Assembly (NCBI GenBank): GCA_002331045.1
Contig: DCYK01000037.1
Span: forward strand, 14,982 to 24,389
Length of the DNA: 9,408 nucleotides
Source: Candidatus Saccharibacteria bacterium UBA2112
GTDB lineage: Bacteria > Patescibacteriota > Saccharimonadia > Saccharimonadales > Saccharimonadaceae
Direction: 5' to 3'
Shown: positions 1 to 6,133 of the stretch, piece by piece
Layout of the letters: the number at the start of each line of letters is the position of its first letter
Position numbering within the stretch: position 1 is the first letter of the stretch
The notes under the pieces: generated by a model
Told to the model about the DNA's origin: nothing
Databases searched by the model: none
What the model saw: only the letters and a program-made list of their open reading frames with translations
Translations under genes and position numbers: made by a program

Positions 1-35
1 AGGAGCACGTTAATGATCCATGAGATTATTTCCAT
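1..35 (-). CDS. 5' end of an unidentified gene, truncated by the window edge
   Basis: Only eleven codons are visible, reading MEIISWIINVL from an ATG at 35-33. The residues are hydrophobic, as in an N-terminal membrane helix or signal anchor, but this is too little to name a family. The start is supported by a promoter-like sequence directly upstream: TTGTCA (70-65), 17 nt, GACAAT (47-42), then 6 nt to the ATG, which would place transcription start at or next to the start codon. There is no Shine-Dalgarno sequence, so the message would be leaderless, as proposed for dprA and the DUF475 gene in this window. It could be a chance ATG; the frame must stay open beyond the window for the call to hold. 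Confidence 0.45.
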   Translation of the reverse strand, partial: MEIISWIINVL

Positions 36-41
36 AAGTAC

Positions 42-70
42 ATTGTCCCACCTATCGCCTCTGTTGACAA
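42..70 (-). promoter_or_regulatory. Putative sigma-70-type promoter for the left-edge gene
   Basis: On the minus strand a -35 box TTGTCA (70-65) and a -10 box GACAAT (47-42) are separated by 17 nt. Each box differs from consensus at one or two bases. The predicted start point falls at about position 35, the first base of the ATG of the partial gene. The promoter lies in the 80-nt gap after the sigma4/HARE-HTH gene, where I see no clear terminator hairpin. Confidence 0.45.
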
Positions 71-115
71 GGTGTAATGCACGTCTCCAACTCTACGCTG
101 CGATGTGAAAAGAGA

Positions 116-1180
116 TTACTTCTCTTCGGCAAGGGTGTAAGTTGCTTTTGCAACACGTTTGAACTGTGGTTTACTCTGGAGGTTCAAAAGAATCGTCGTC
201 TCTTTGACTTGACGGCTCTTGAGGACGCGTTTAACGATCTCGTCGCGGTGTAGTGGTTCGCTGCTCTTCTTGAGGATGCCGATAATTGTATCGGCGACTG
301 TTCCCTTGCTGTAACCCCAACTGTCGAGCGCGTAAATACCACGTCCGATCAGGACGAAACGCTTATCTTTGATGAGTTCGTTGTGAATTGCCTGGGTCGT
401 GACATCTTTACGGCTAAAGTCACTTTCTTTGATTGAATCAGCAATTTCTGAAAAATGCATCGGACTACCCTTTTCAAGGAGGATCACGTATATCTTGTCT
501 CGAATATTCTTTGGATTCACTGTTGGCCATTTGTTGAGCCCCCAGAGATCTTTCAGGTTAGATAGATGCTTACTGACGCTTGCAAGCGCACGAACATGAG
601 ATGGGTGTTCGTGATCGAGCTGTTCGTGCAGTTCCTCGATAGTCAGCGGTTGGCCATGTTTCTTGACGCCTGCGACGACTGCATCAACTTGTTTCATTAA
701 CTTCTTCTCGTCACCGTACTCAGCAATACCAACAGCATTTTTGTAATTGTCATTTTCGTTAATGACGGTGAGGCGTGGTGCAAGCGTTGCAGCAAAAGCA
801 ATACGTGCACGTGATAGTGGTGTTGCTTTGTCGCCAAGCAGCGCTTTTGTTAGATCTGCAACAGTCGCGAGACGACCCATTTCACTGAGTTCACGAATCA
901 GGACTTTTTCAACAGATTGAACGGCAGGAATTTTACCTTCATCACTTGCAATCTTTAGTCGTACGAGGATGGCTTTTTCTAGCTGACGGACGCGTTCACG
1001 AGTGATTCCCAGCAGTTCACCGATTTGTTCAAGTGTTTCTTTGCGATCATACAAGCCAAAACGACGCGTAATAATTTCGCGTTCACGCTCTTGCTCGATT
1101 GCCCCAAGGATTGCTTCGACAGCGCTATCAATATCGACAGTGCTTGTTTCGTCGGTAGTTTTTGCCGGAGCCTGACTCAT
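116..1180 (-). CDS. Sigma-70 region 4 / HARE-HTH winged-helix regulator
   Basis: This 354-residue protein joins a sigma-70 region-4-like helix-turn-helix to tandem winged-helix modules. Residues 28-75 carry the region 4 pattern (EREREIITRRFGL, then LEQIGELLGITRERVRQLEK), which in sigma factors contacts the -35 element. No regions 1-3 are present, so it cannot be a complete sigma factor. Residues about 222-290 match the HARE-HTH / RNA polymerase delta-subunit type of winged helix (MHFSEIADSI, then RFVLIGRGIYALDSWGY). Residues 291-354 and about 150-222 look like further related winged helices. The family suggests a DNA- or RNA-polymerase-associated transcription regulator; its target is unknown. 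The ATG at 1180-1178 has GAGAGGA eight to nine nt upstream and a consensus promoter about 60 nt upstream, so the start is secure. It reads as a single-gene unit. Confidence 0.88.
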   Translation of the reverse strand: MSQAPAKTTDETSTVDIDSAVEAILGAIEQEREREIITRRFGLYDRKETLEQIGELLGITRERVRQLEKAILVRLKIASDEGKIPAVQSVEKVLIRELSEMGRLATVADLTKALLGDKATPLSRARIAFAATLAPRLTVINENDNYKNAVGIAEYGDEKKLMKQVDAVVAGVKKHGQPLTIEELHEQLDHEHPSHVRALASVSKHLSNLKDLWGLNKWPTVNPKNIRDKIYVILLEKGSPMHFSEIADSIKESDFSRKDVTTQAIHNELIKDKRFVLIGRGIYALDSWGYSKGTVADTIIGILKKSSEPLHRDEIVKRVLKSRQVKETTILLNLQSKPQFKRVAKATYTLAEEK

Positions 1181-1240
1181 TTAATTGTTCCTCTCTGCCA
1201 CACCACAGTTGTTTATAGGATTTATAAAAGAATATATTGC

Positions 1241-1269
1241 ATTATAAAACATATTTTTTACAATGTCAA
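1241..1269 (-). promoter_or_regulatory. Perfect consensus promoter for the sigma4/HARE-HTH gene
   Basis: On the minus strand TTGACA (1269-1264) and TATAAT (1246-1241) are exact consensus boxes with the optimal 17-nt spacer. Transcription should begin near 1234, giving a leader of about 54 nt that contains the GAGAGGA ribosome-binding site. A second possible extended -10, TGCTATAAT, lies further upstream at 1298-1290 but has no good -35. A full-consensus promoter implies high, housekeeping-level transcription. Confidence 0.85.
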
Positions 1270-1382
1270 ACATTTTTTCTTATAATTTGATTATAGCATG
1301 AATTAGACCTAAATCGTAAAGAATGTTTTGAGGCTTTTTATTCCGCTTATATTATTTGTTAGTATGATTTGTATAAAACAAA

Positions 1383-1456
1383 TGAGCCCACCCTGCAAGA
1401 GCGGCCAAAGACTTCGAAATGTGTTTCGAAACGGGCTCAATTGTCGGGTGGGTTTT
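1383..1456 (-). terminator. Hairpin terminator region of the 99-residue orphan gene, with competing stems
   Basis: The 284-bp gap between 1181 and 1466 holds the promoter above and this folded stretch. TGAGCCC (1383-1389) pairs with GGGCTCA (1433-1439), enclosing a perfect seven-bp hairpin, TTCGAAA (1413-1419) with TTTCGAA (1424-1430). Overlapping this, CCCACCC (1387-1393) can pair with GGGTGGG (1446-1452). Read on the minus strand, the first stem is followed by TTTGTTTTAT, fitting termination of the upstream orphan gene. Read on the plus strand, the second stem is followed by TTTTCTGTG. The long interior makes this an unusual terminator. Confidence 0.6.
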
Positions 1457-1465
1457 CTGTGTCTC

Positions 1466-1765
1466 CTACTCGTCACTGTCGTCGGGTATGGCCCAGCAGT
1501 AGCGAGTGCCGTCCGGACTCAGTGATAAGCCGAGAGTAGCGGTGCTTCCGGTCGATACTTCTCCTGTGTGACGATCGAGATAAGTCACTAGCAGATCGCC
1601 ACGTGAATCAACATCGTCGTCCGTGGGCAGAATCTCATAGTGACGAGTGGACGCAGCATTTCCTGGTACGTACACCTTGATCCTGTCTCCGGTTTTGATC
1701 ATATCCCAACTCAGTGCCTTGACCGGTTGAGTTGCGTTCCAATCGACAGTATTCTGGAGGTGCAT
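1466..1765 (-). CDS. Small orphan protein, 99 residues, predicted beta-rich
   Basis: I do not recognise a family. The frame extends upstream to a TTG at 1828, but the ATG at 1765-1763 is preferred because GAAAGG lies six nt before it. The product is soluble in appearance and acidic at its C-terminus (AIPDDSDE). It alternates polar and hydrophobic residues with many Gly, Thr, Asp and Ser, as in a small beta-barrel or beta-sandwich (for example KTGDRIKVYVPG and GDLLVTYLDRHTGEV). There is no signal peptide or membrane segment and only one cysteine. The start lies 63 bp after the topA stop, and a TATAAT (1813-1808) in that gap could start a separate transcript. GC content (a little over 50% by sampling) is higher than the surrounding non-coding DNA. 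It may be a lineage-specific gene; function unknown. Confidence 0.62.
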   Translation of the reverse strand: MHLQNTVDWNATQPVKALSWDMIKTGDRIKVYVPGNAASTRHYEILPTDDDVDSRGDLLVTYLDRHTGEVSTGSTATLGLSLSPDGTRYCWAIPDDSDE

Positions 1766-1807
1766 GACAAGCCTTTCGTGTAGGGTGTCGCTAAATATTA
1801 CTATACA

Positions 1808-1813
1808 ATTATA
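1808..1813 (-). promoter_or_regulatory. Possible -10 box for the 99-residue orphan
   Basis: An exact TATAAT on the minus strand lies in the AT-rich gap between topA and the orphan gene, predicting a start near 1801 and a leader of about 36 nt. No convincing -35 is seen at 16-18 nt upstream, where the sequence is the 3' end of topA, so read-through from topA remains possible. Confidence 0.35.
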
Positions 1814-1828
1814 TTCTATATATTGCAA

Positions 1829-4129
1829 CTATTTTTTGCGGCGAGAAAAGCGTTTTTTAGTGGCTGGTGCTTCGTCGAGCATTTTCTTTGCCTGTTCATG
1901 CGTGATAGATTTCGGATCGGTTTCTTTGGGTATTTTGGCGTTCTTTTTGCCATTGGTAATATAGGGGCCAAAGCGGCCGTTTAGGACTTTGATGCCATCG
2001 CCAAAATCAGCAATATTCTTTTCGGCCTCGGCCTTCAGCTTGGCTGCATAGAGTTCCAACGCTCGTTCATGAGTGATTGTGTGTGGGTCTTCGGGTTTGA
2101 TGCTCACAAATAGCTTGTCGACCTGGATATAAGGGCCAAAGCGGCCAATGTTTGCTTTGATGTCTTTTCCGTCTTCGGTTTGACCAACAATACGTGGTAA
2201 CTCAAAGGCCTTGAGGGCTTGGTCGAGGGTTACCGAATCGATCTTGGCTCCGGCTGGCATGGGAGCAAACTGCGGTTTTTCCTCGCTTTCCGTATCGCCA
2301 AGTTGTAACATCGGTCCGAAGCGACCAAAGCGCGCGATAATGAGCTTGCCGGATTTTGGATCGGTGCCGACAGTCCGTGACTGCCCTACTTTGCTTCGGT
2401 CGATGTCACTCGATTTTTGAATCAGCTTGTGGAAGGGTGTGTAAAAGGCGCTGAGCATGGCATTTCGTGCCAGTTTATCGGTAGCGATCTGATCGAATTG
2501 CTCCTCGACCTGTGCAGTAAAGTCATAATCGACGACTTGTTCAAAATAATTGTTCAGGAAATCGGCAATGAGTTCACCGGCTGGTGTCGGTACTAGTTTA
2601 CCGCGGTCGGCGCCAGTTTTTTCTTGGACAATTTCACGATCAATAGAATTATTCTTGAGTGCTAGAACAATCGTATCGCGATCGGTTCCCTCGCCTTCAC
2701 CACGGACCACATACCCACGGGTCTGGATAGTGTCGATAATTGTCGCATAGGTTGATGGCCGGCCAATACCAAGTTCTTCGAGTTTTTTGACGAGCGAACC
2801 TTCGGTATAGCGGGCTGGGGGGCGGGCAAAGGTCTGCTTGGCTGTTGCCTCTTGGAGTGCCAAGGTATCATTTTCCGTAAGAGCTGGCAAGAGCGCATCC
2901 TCTTTCTTGTTTGTTCCGTAAACTTTCAGGAATCCATCAAACAAGATTACTTCACCCTTGGCTTCGAACAGTTCCTTGGCAGTACTGATAGTAATGGTAA
3001 TCGTCGTTTTTTCTAGTTTGGCTGGTGCCATCTGACTGGCAAGTGTCCGTCGACGAATGAGGTCGTACAGCTTTTGATCGTATTCGTTGCTGCTGCCCTT
3101 TTCTAGCTTCATGTCAGTTGGACGAATGGCTTCATGAGCTTCCTGAGCACCGGCAGATTTGGTCTTGAATTGACGCACTTGGCTATACTGCTCCCCGTAG
3201 GTTGCAACGATAAAATCTTTGGCACTGGCGATCGCCTGTCCTGAAAGATTGGTACTGTCGGTACGCATGTAGGTAATTTTTCCGTCCTGATAGAGCTTTT
3301 GCGCACTGGCCATTGTGGCCTTACTACCGAACCCTAATCGCGAATTGGCAGTTTGTTGCAGTGTACTCGTGGTGAATGGGGCGCTGGGGTTTCGTGATCC
3401 TGGATTTTTCTCGATGTTTGCAACGCTAAATGATGCATTTTTCAGGCTCTCTAGAAACGCTTGCGCTTCGGCTTCTGTCTTGAATTGCTTGGGCAGTTCG
3501 GCTTTTACCTCTTGATCATCATGGACAAAGACAGCAACAACCTTAAAGGTTGATGATCCTTCAAACGCCGTAATTTCGCGTTCGCGTTCAACAAGTAACC
3601 GAACGGCCGGTGATTGTACGCGACCAGCCGATTTTCCACCCGGAACTTTTTGCCATACGACAGGACTCAGTTCAAAACCGACGATACGATCAAGGATCTG
3701 GCGGGCTTGCTGCGCTTGTACCAGGTGCATGTCGACAGACCGAGGGTGCTTAATAGCCTCTTCGATGGCGCTTTTGGTAATTTCGTGAAAGACGATTCTC
3801 TTCGTTTCTTTGATATCTAGCTTGAGAACTTCGCATAGATGCCAAGCAATTGCTTCTCCTTCGCGGTCTTCATCAGTTGCGAGCCAGACAGTGTCGGCAT
3901 TCTTGACGGCCTTTTTCAGCTCGCTAATCACCTTCTTTTTTTCGGGATCAACTTCGTATTGAGTTGCAAAATTATTTTTAATATCTACCGGCGGTGTGCC
4001 ATCTTTGGTCTTTTTGGGAATGCTGCGGATATGGCCAACAGACGACAAAACATGAAAGTCACGACCGAGGTATTTCTCGATCGTTTTTGCCTTTGCTGGT
4101 GACTCGACGATAACTAAATTCTTTGGCAT
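1829..4129 (-). CDS. topA: DNA topoisomerase I (type IA)
   Basis: Type IA topoisomerase that relaxes negative supercoils by transient single-strand cleavage in the nucleoid. The 766 residues begin with a TOPRIM domain: Glu9 in VESPAKAKTI and the metal-binding acidic cluster ATDEDREGE (residues 84-92, Asp86, Asp88). The catalytic tyrosine is Tyr287 in KITYMRTDS. LEELGIGRPSTYATII marks the following central core. The C-terminal part carries three repeats with a GRFGP core near residues 601, 662 and 718, two of them followed by an ITHE helix, and ends in a basic tail (KKRFSRRKK). There are no Cys4 zinc fingers, unlike E. coli TopA. The ATG at 4129-4127 follows only a weak AGAAG. The gene is complete, with a TAG stop. 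A promoter lies about 45 nt upstream, so topA is probably not co-transcribed with dprA. Confidence 0.98.
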   Translation of the reverse strand: MPKNLVIVESPAKAKTIEKYLGRDFHVLSSVGHIRSIPKKTKDGTPPVDIKNNFATQYEVDPEKKKVISELKKAVKNADTVWLATDEDREGEAIAWHLCEVLKLDIKETKRIVFHEITKSAIEEAIKHPRSVDMHLVQAQQARQILDRIVGFELSPVVWQKVPGGKSAGRVQSPAVRLLVEREREITAFEGSSTFKVVAVFVHDDQEVKAELPKQFKTEAEAQAFLESLKNASFSVANIEKNPGSRNPSAPFTTSTLQQTANSRLGFGSKATMASAQKLYQDGKITYMRTDSTNLSGQAIASAKDFIVATYGEQYSQVRQFKTKSAGAQEAHEAIRPTDMKLEKGSSNEYDQKLYDLIRRRTLASQMAPAKLEKTTITITISTAKELFEAKGEVILFDGFLKVYGTNKKEDALLPALTENDTLALQEATAKQTFARPPARYTEGSLVKKLEELGIGRPSTYATIIDTIQTRGYVVRGEGEGTDRDTIVLALKNNSIDREIVQEKTGADRGKLVPTPAGELIADFLNNYFEQVVDYDFTAQVEEQFDQIATDKLARNAMLSAFYTPFHKLIQKSSDIDRSKVGQSRTVGTDPKSGKLIIARFGRFGPMLQLGDTESEEKPQFAPMPAGAKIDSVTLDQALKAFELPRIVGQTEDGKDIKANIGRFGPYIQVDKLFVSIKPEDPHTITHERALELYAAKLKAEAEKNIADFGDGIKVLNGRFGPYITNGKKNAKIPKETDPKSITHEQAKKMLDEAPATKKRFSRRKK

Positions 4130-4172
4130 AGTGCTTCTGTCTATAACTTTATAGTATCAAACACAGAGGCTC

Positions 4173-4200
4173 ATTGTACGCAAATAGTGACGACTGTCAA
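4173..4200 (-). promoter_or_regulatory. Promoter of topA
   Basis: On the minus strand TTGACA (4200-4195) and TACAAT (4178-4173) are spaced by 16 nt. Start of transcription is predicted near 4166, leaving a leader of about 37 nt before the topA ATG. The promoter lies just downstream of the terminator of the preceding orphan gene, which supports an independent topA transcript. Confidence 0.72.
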
Positions 4201-4235
4201 CAGTTTTTGCTTTATTTTGTATATTAATAAAGAGA

Positions 4236-4263
4236 CAAGGCCGCCCGGTGGAGGGCGGCCTTG
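4236..4263 (-). terminator. Strong GC-rich terminator of the 156-residue orphan gene
   Basis: An eleven-bp perfect stem, CAAGGCCGCCC (4236-4246) with GGGCGGCCTTG (4253-4263), closes a six-nt loop. On the minus strand the stem is followed by TCTCTTTATT, a moderate T-rich tail. It starts 14 bp after the orphan stop codon and insulates the topA promoter from upstream transcription. Confidence 0.8.
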
Positions 4264-4276
4264 CTTGACGCTTGTT

Positions 4277-4747
4277 CTAGGAGATATCCGAGAGGACATC
4301 GCTGAAATAGGTGGTCTCTCGCGGAAGGCAGTAACGCGCAATGGACTGCAGTACAGCTTCGGCTGTCTCATCCCAGCTCACACGAGAGGTCCGACGGACC
4401 ACCCTGTAGATGTACATCTCATCACCTCGATGCTCGAGCTGTGACCGGAGGCTGGGAAGGTCGTATGGTCGCATGCCCTCATCCAGACAGGCTGCCAGGA
4501 AACTGTTGGCGTTGTACTGCAGTTTGTCGGTGATGTTTATGGGTACACCACGGCACATGTAGTCAATATGTGCCAGCAGAAGATCGCGGTTGTCATCCGT
4601 GACACCCGCGAGGCAACAGACGATGCACTCGGACGCCGACAGCCACGGTTGCCTGAGTGGCCGTTCGACGAGTGTCGACGCGAGCCGGATGACTCCTTCC
4701 CAAGCATTGAAAGCGGTGACCGAAATCACAGTATGGTCCAGGGACAT
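4277..4747 (-). CDS. Orphan protein, 156 residues, predicted soluble and helical
   Basis: No family recognised. The frame continues upstream to a TTG at 4783, but the ATG at 4747-4745 has a strong AAAGGAG five nt before it and is taken as the start. The protein is rich in predicted helices, has several cysteines (including an IVCCL stretch), and shows a basic patch RVVRRTSRVSWDE in its C-terminal half. No signal peptide, membrane helix or catalytic signature is evident. It sits between dprA and topA, genes that are often adjacent, and has its own terminator. Sampled GC is about 55%, above topA and dprA, hinting at an inserted or lineage-specific gene. A link to competence or supercoiling would be guesswork. 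That it is coding is supported by the ribosome-binding site, length and terminator placement. Confidence 0.65.
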   Translation of the reverse strand: MSLDHTVISVTAFNAWEGVIRLASTLVERPLRQPWLSASECIVCCLAGVTDDNRDLLLAHIDYMCRGVPINITDKLQYNANSFLAACLDEGMRPYDLPSLRSQLEHRGDEMYIYRVVRRTSRVSWDETAEAVLQSIARYCLPRETTYFSDVLSDIS

Positions 4748-4786
4748 GAGGACTCCTTTACTAGAACGGTATCTGTCAAGCAACTG

Positions 4787-4806
4787 CCTGACAGGAATTT
4801 GTCAGG
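4787..4806. promoter_or_regulatory. Inverted repeat upstream of the 156-residue orphan, possible operator
   Basis: CCTGACA (4787-4793) and TGTCAGG (4800-4806) form a perfect seven-bp inverted repeat around six bases. A related half-site, TGTCAAG, follows at 4774-4780. The repeat lies 40 bp upstream of the orphan ATG, in the 102-bp gap after dprA. It could be a dimeric repressor site or a small RNA hairpin; there is no T-tract to make it a terminator. A weak promoter candidate, TTGATT-17 nt-TATTGT, lies just upstream on the minus strand. Confidence 0.4.
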
Positions 4807-4849
4807 AATTAATAAACAATAACATATAATTACATATTAATCAATACAC

Positions 4850-5707
4850 CTATCGTACTGTCCATTGGTTGGCGCCGAGGTTGCGGATGAGACCGTTGAT
4901 TTCCATCATGGTCAGCTCGGTCGAAAAAGTCGTTGCGTCGACACCTGATCGCTGCTGCAGTTCATCGCCATCACGGAGACCTTCCTGAAGCAGTTGAATG
5001 ATGGTTGACTGTAAAGGATTATCACCAAGGGCTAACTGGGTCTGTGGCCGGAGTAATTGTGGTGCGATGACCTCTAGGATATCTTCGGCGCAGGTGGCCG
5101 GGTGCGCTCCTTGTTTTAGCAGTGCATTACAGCCGGCAGACATCGGACTTGTAATATTCCCCGGTACGACAAACACTTCTTTGCCCTGGTCGAGCGCATG
5201 CATGACGGTGTTGAGTGATCCGCTACGGGCTGCTGCTTCGGTCACCAGGACGGCATCAGACAAAGCACTCACCAGGCGGTTTCTTTCTAAAAAGCGATAC
5301 TTCATTGGCGGTGCGTGAGGCTCGTATTCACTAATAATTGCACCGCCACTAGTAACGATATCCTCACCTAGTTGCCGGTTGCTGCTAGGATAGAGGCGAG
5401 CAAGTCCGTTGCCCTGGACAGCGATTGTCCTACCGCCCACCTGTAACGCCGCTTTGTGCGCTAAGCTATCAACACCGAGTGCCATGCCACTAATGATAAC
5501 GATACCGCGACGAGCTAAATTCTCGGCAATCTGTGTCGTTACCTCTATCCCATAGGTGGTAGGCTTGCGGCTGCCAACAATTGCAACGGCGGGCATACGT
5601 TGCTGCGGAAGGCTGCCATAGTAATATAACTTTTTAGGCACAAGCGCAATAGAATCTATAATCTGAAGAAATTTGTTGTCTTGGGGTGATAGTTGATTGA
5701 TTTTCAT
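4850..5707 (-). CDS. dprA: DNA-processing protein DprA/Smf
   Basis: DprA binds single-stranded DNA entering by natural transformation and loads RecA on it, in the cytoplasm. The 285 residues show the Rossmann-like core: IVGSRKPTTYG (residues 43-53), IISGMALGVDSLAH (71-84), the region after FLERNRLVSALSDAVLVTEA (139-158) including RSGSL (161-165), and VFVVPGN (178-184). A C-terminal winged helix of the DprA type occupies about 232-285. The N-terminal helical (SAM-like) domain of longer homologues is absent, so the protein is short. The ATG at 5707-5705 has no Shine-Dalgarno; a promoter with CATAAT ending six nt before the ATG suggests a leaderless mRNA. The stop is TAG. No hairpin terminator follows directly, so some read-through into the next orphan is possible. 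CPR bacteria commonly keep competence genes, which suits this call. Confidence 0.95.
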   Translation of the reverse strand: MKINQLSPQDNKFLQIIDSIALVPKKLYYYGSLPQQRMPAVAIVGSRKPTTYGIEVTTQIAENLARRGIVIISGMALGVDSLAHKAALQVGGRTIAVQGNGLARLYPSSNRQLGEDIVTSGGAIISEYEPHAPPMKYRFLERNRLVSALSDAVLVTEAAARSGSLNTVMHALDQGKEVFVVPGNITSPMSAGCNALLKQGAHPATCAEDILEVIAPQLLRPQTQLALGDNPLQSTIIQLLQEGLRDGDELQQRSGVDATTFSTELTMMEINGLIRNLGANQWTVR

Positions 5708-5712
5708 ACGGA

Positions 5713-5743
5713 ATTATGACAAAAAGTGTTGACATTATGTCAA
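5713..5743 (-). promoter_or_regulatory. Promoter of dprA, apparently leaderless
   Basis: On the minus strand TTGACA (5743-5738) is followed, after 19 nt, by CATAAT (5718-5713), and the dprA ATG begins six nt later. The spacer is longer than ideal, so this promoter may be weak or activator-dependent. Its -35 is one half of a perfect palindrome whose other half is the -35 of a promoter pointing the opposite way. Confidence 0.55.
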
Positions 5744-5757
5744 ATAGGTGCTAGAAT
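5729..5757 (+). promoter_or_regulatory. Strong plus-strand promoter of the candidate ncRNA
   Basis: TTGACA (5729-5734), a 17-nt spacer and TAGAAT (5752-5757) make a near-consensus promoter. Transcription should start around 5763-5765. The -35 lies within the palindrome TTGACATTATGTCAA (5729-5743), so the same 15 bp supplies a -35 to dprA on the opposite strand. Two polymerases probably could not occupy both at once. Confidence 0.75.
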
Positions 5758-5763
5758 GGGACA

Positions 5764-6051
5764 TGGTTGATGATTATTATATCATCTAATCGCACCTTAT
5801 ACCCCCTATTCTAACTAATTTATATGTTAGGTGCTATGCAATGTTTCTCAAAAGTATCTACCCTCCACTTTTCAGAACTGGCATTTATGCTTGACCACAT
5901 TGCATGGCTACTAACCCCTTTCACCAGCGGACCTCCAAAATGTTGTGAGGTGGGTCACGCCACGATATGCGTTCACTCGTGTATCCCCCATTCGGGTGGG
6001 TGGAAGGGCCAAACGGGACCAGGTGATGCCCACCCTTACCTGGTCCTTTTT
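5764..6051 (+). ncRNA. Candidate structured noncoding RNA divergent from dprA
   Basis: A strong promoter and an intrinsic terminator bracket about 288 nt with no convincing coding frame. The dominant fold is a 17-position stem: TTAGGTGCTATGCAATG (5827-5843) against 5898-5914, with 14 Watson-Crick pairs, one G-U and two mismatches. Inside it, 5845-5855 pairs with 5867-5877 (ten pairs around a C-C mismatch) and exposes a CU-rich loop containing CCTCC. A small hairpin at 5769-5786 precedes it. Further 3' are a GTGA/TCAC hairpin (5945-5958) and a CACGA/TCGTG hairpin (5961-5981). I looked for signatures of tmRNA, RNase P RNA, 6S RNA, SRP RNA and T-box leaders and found none. It could act as a trans-acting RNA, or be a long leader whose gene has been lost, since only a minus-strand gene follows. 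The family is unidentified. Confidence 0.55.
6016..6051 (+). terminator. Intrinsic terminator of the candidate ncRNA
   Basis: GGACCAGGT (6016-6024) pairs perfectly with ACCTGGTCC (6038-6046), followed at once by TTTTT (6047-6051). The 13-nt loop contains CCCACCC (6029-6035), exactly complementary to GGGTGGG at 5994-6000, so the loop could also pair with upstream RNA as a pseudoknot or alternative stem. Confidence 0.78.
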
Positions 6052-6085
6052 GGTTGGAATGAGGGACGAAAAAGACACAAAATAG

Positions 6086-6118
6086 AACAACCCCCGATCG
6101 TATGGATCGGGGGTTGTT
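6086..6118. terminator. Long hairpin terminator of the 124-residue orphan, possibly bidirectional
   Basis: CAACCCCCGATC (6088-6099) pairs with GATCGGGGGTTG (6105-6116), extended by two A-T pairs to 14 bp around a five-nt loop. On the minus strand the stem is followed by a U-rich stretch (TCTATTTTGTGTCTTTTT), so it ends the orphan transcript whose stop codon is 15 bp upstream. On the plus strand only a short TTTG follows; it would act there as a back-up to the ncRNA terminator. Confidence 0.82.
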
Positions 6119-6133
6119 TGATGAGAGAGGATG

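Noticed and set aside
4277..4783. Longer version of the 156-residue orphan from an upstream start
   Set aside because: The upstream start would be TTG and would place the strong AAAGGAG inside the coding region; the ATG at 4747 fits far better.
5764..6051. tmRNA, RNase P RNA, 6S RNA, SRP RNA or T-box leader
   Set aside because: The hallmark sequences of each (for example the RNase P GAGGAAAGTC, the SRP tip GGAAGCAGCC, the T-box AGGGTGG-ACCGCG) are missing, and no plus-strand gene follows that a riboswitch could control.
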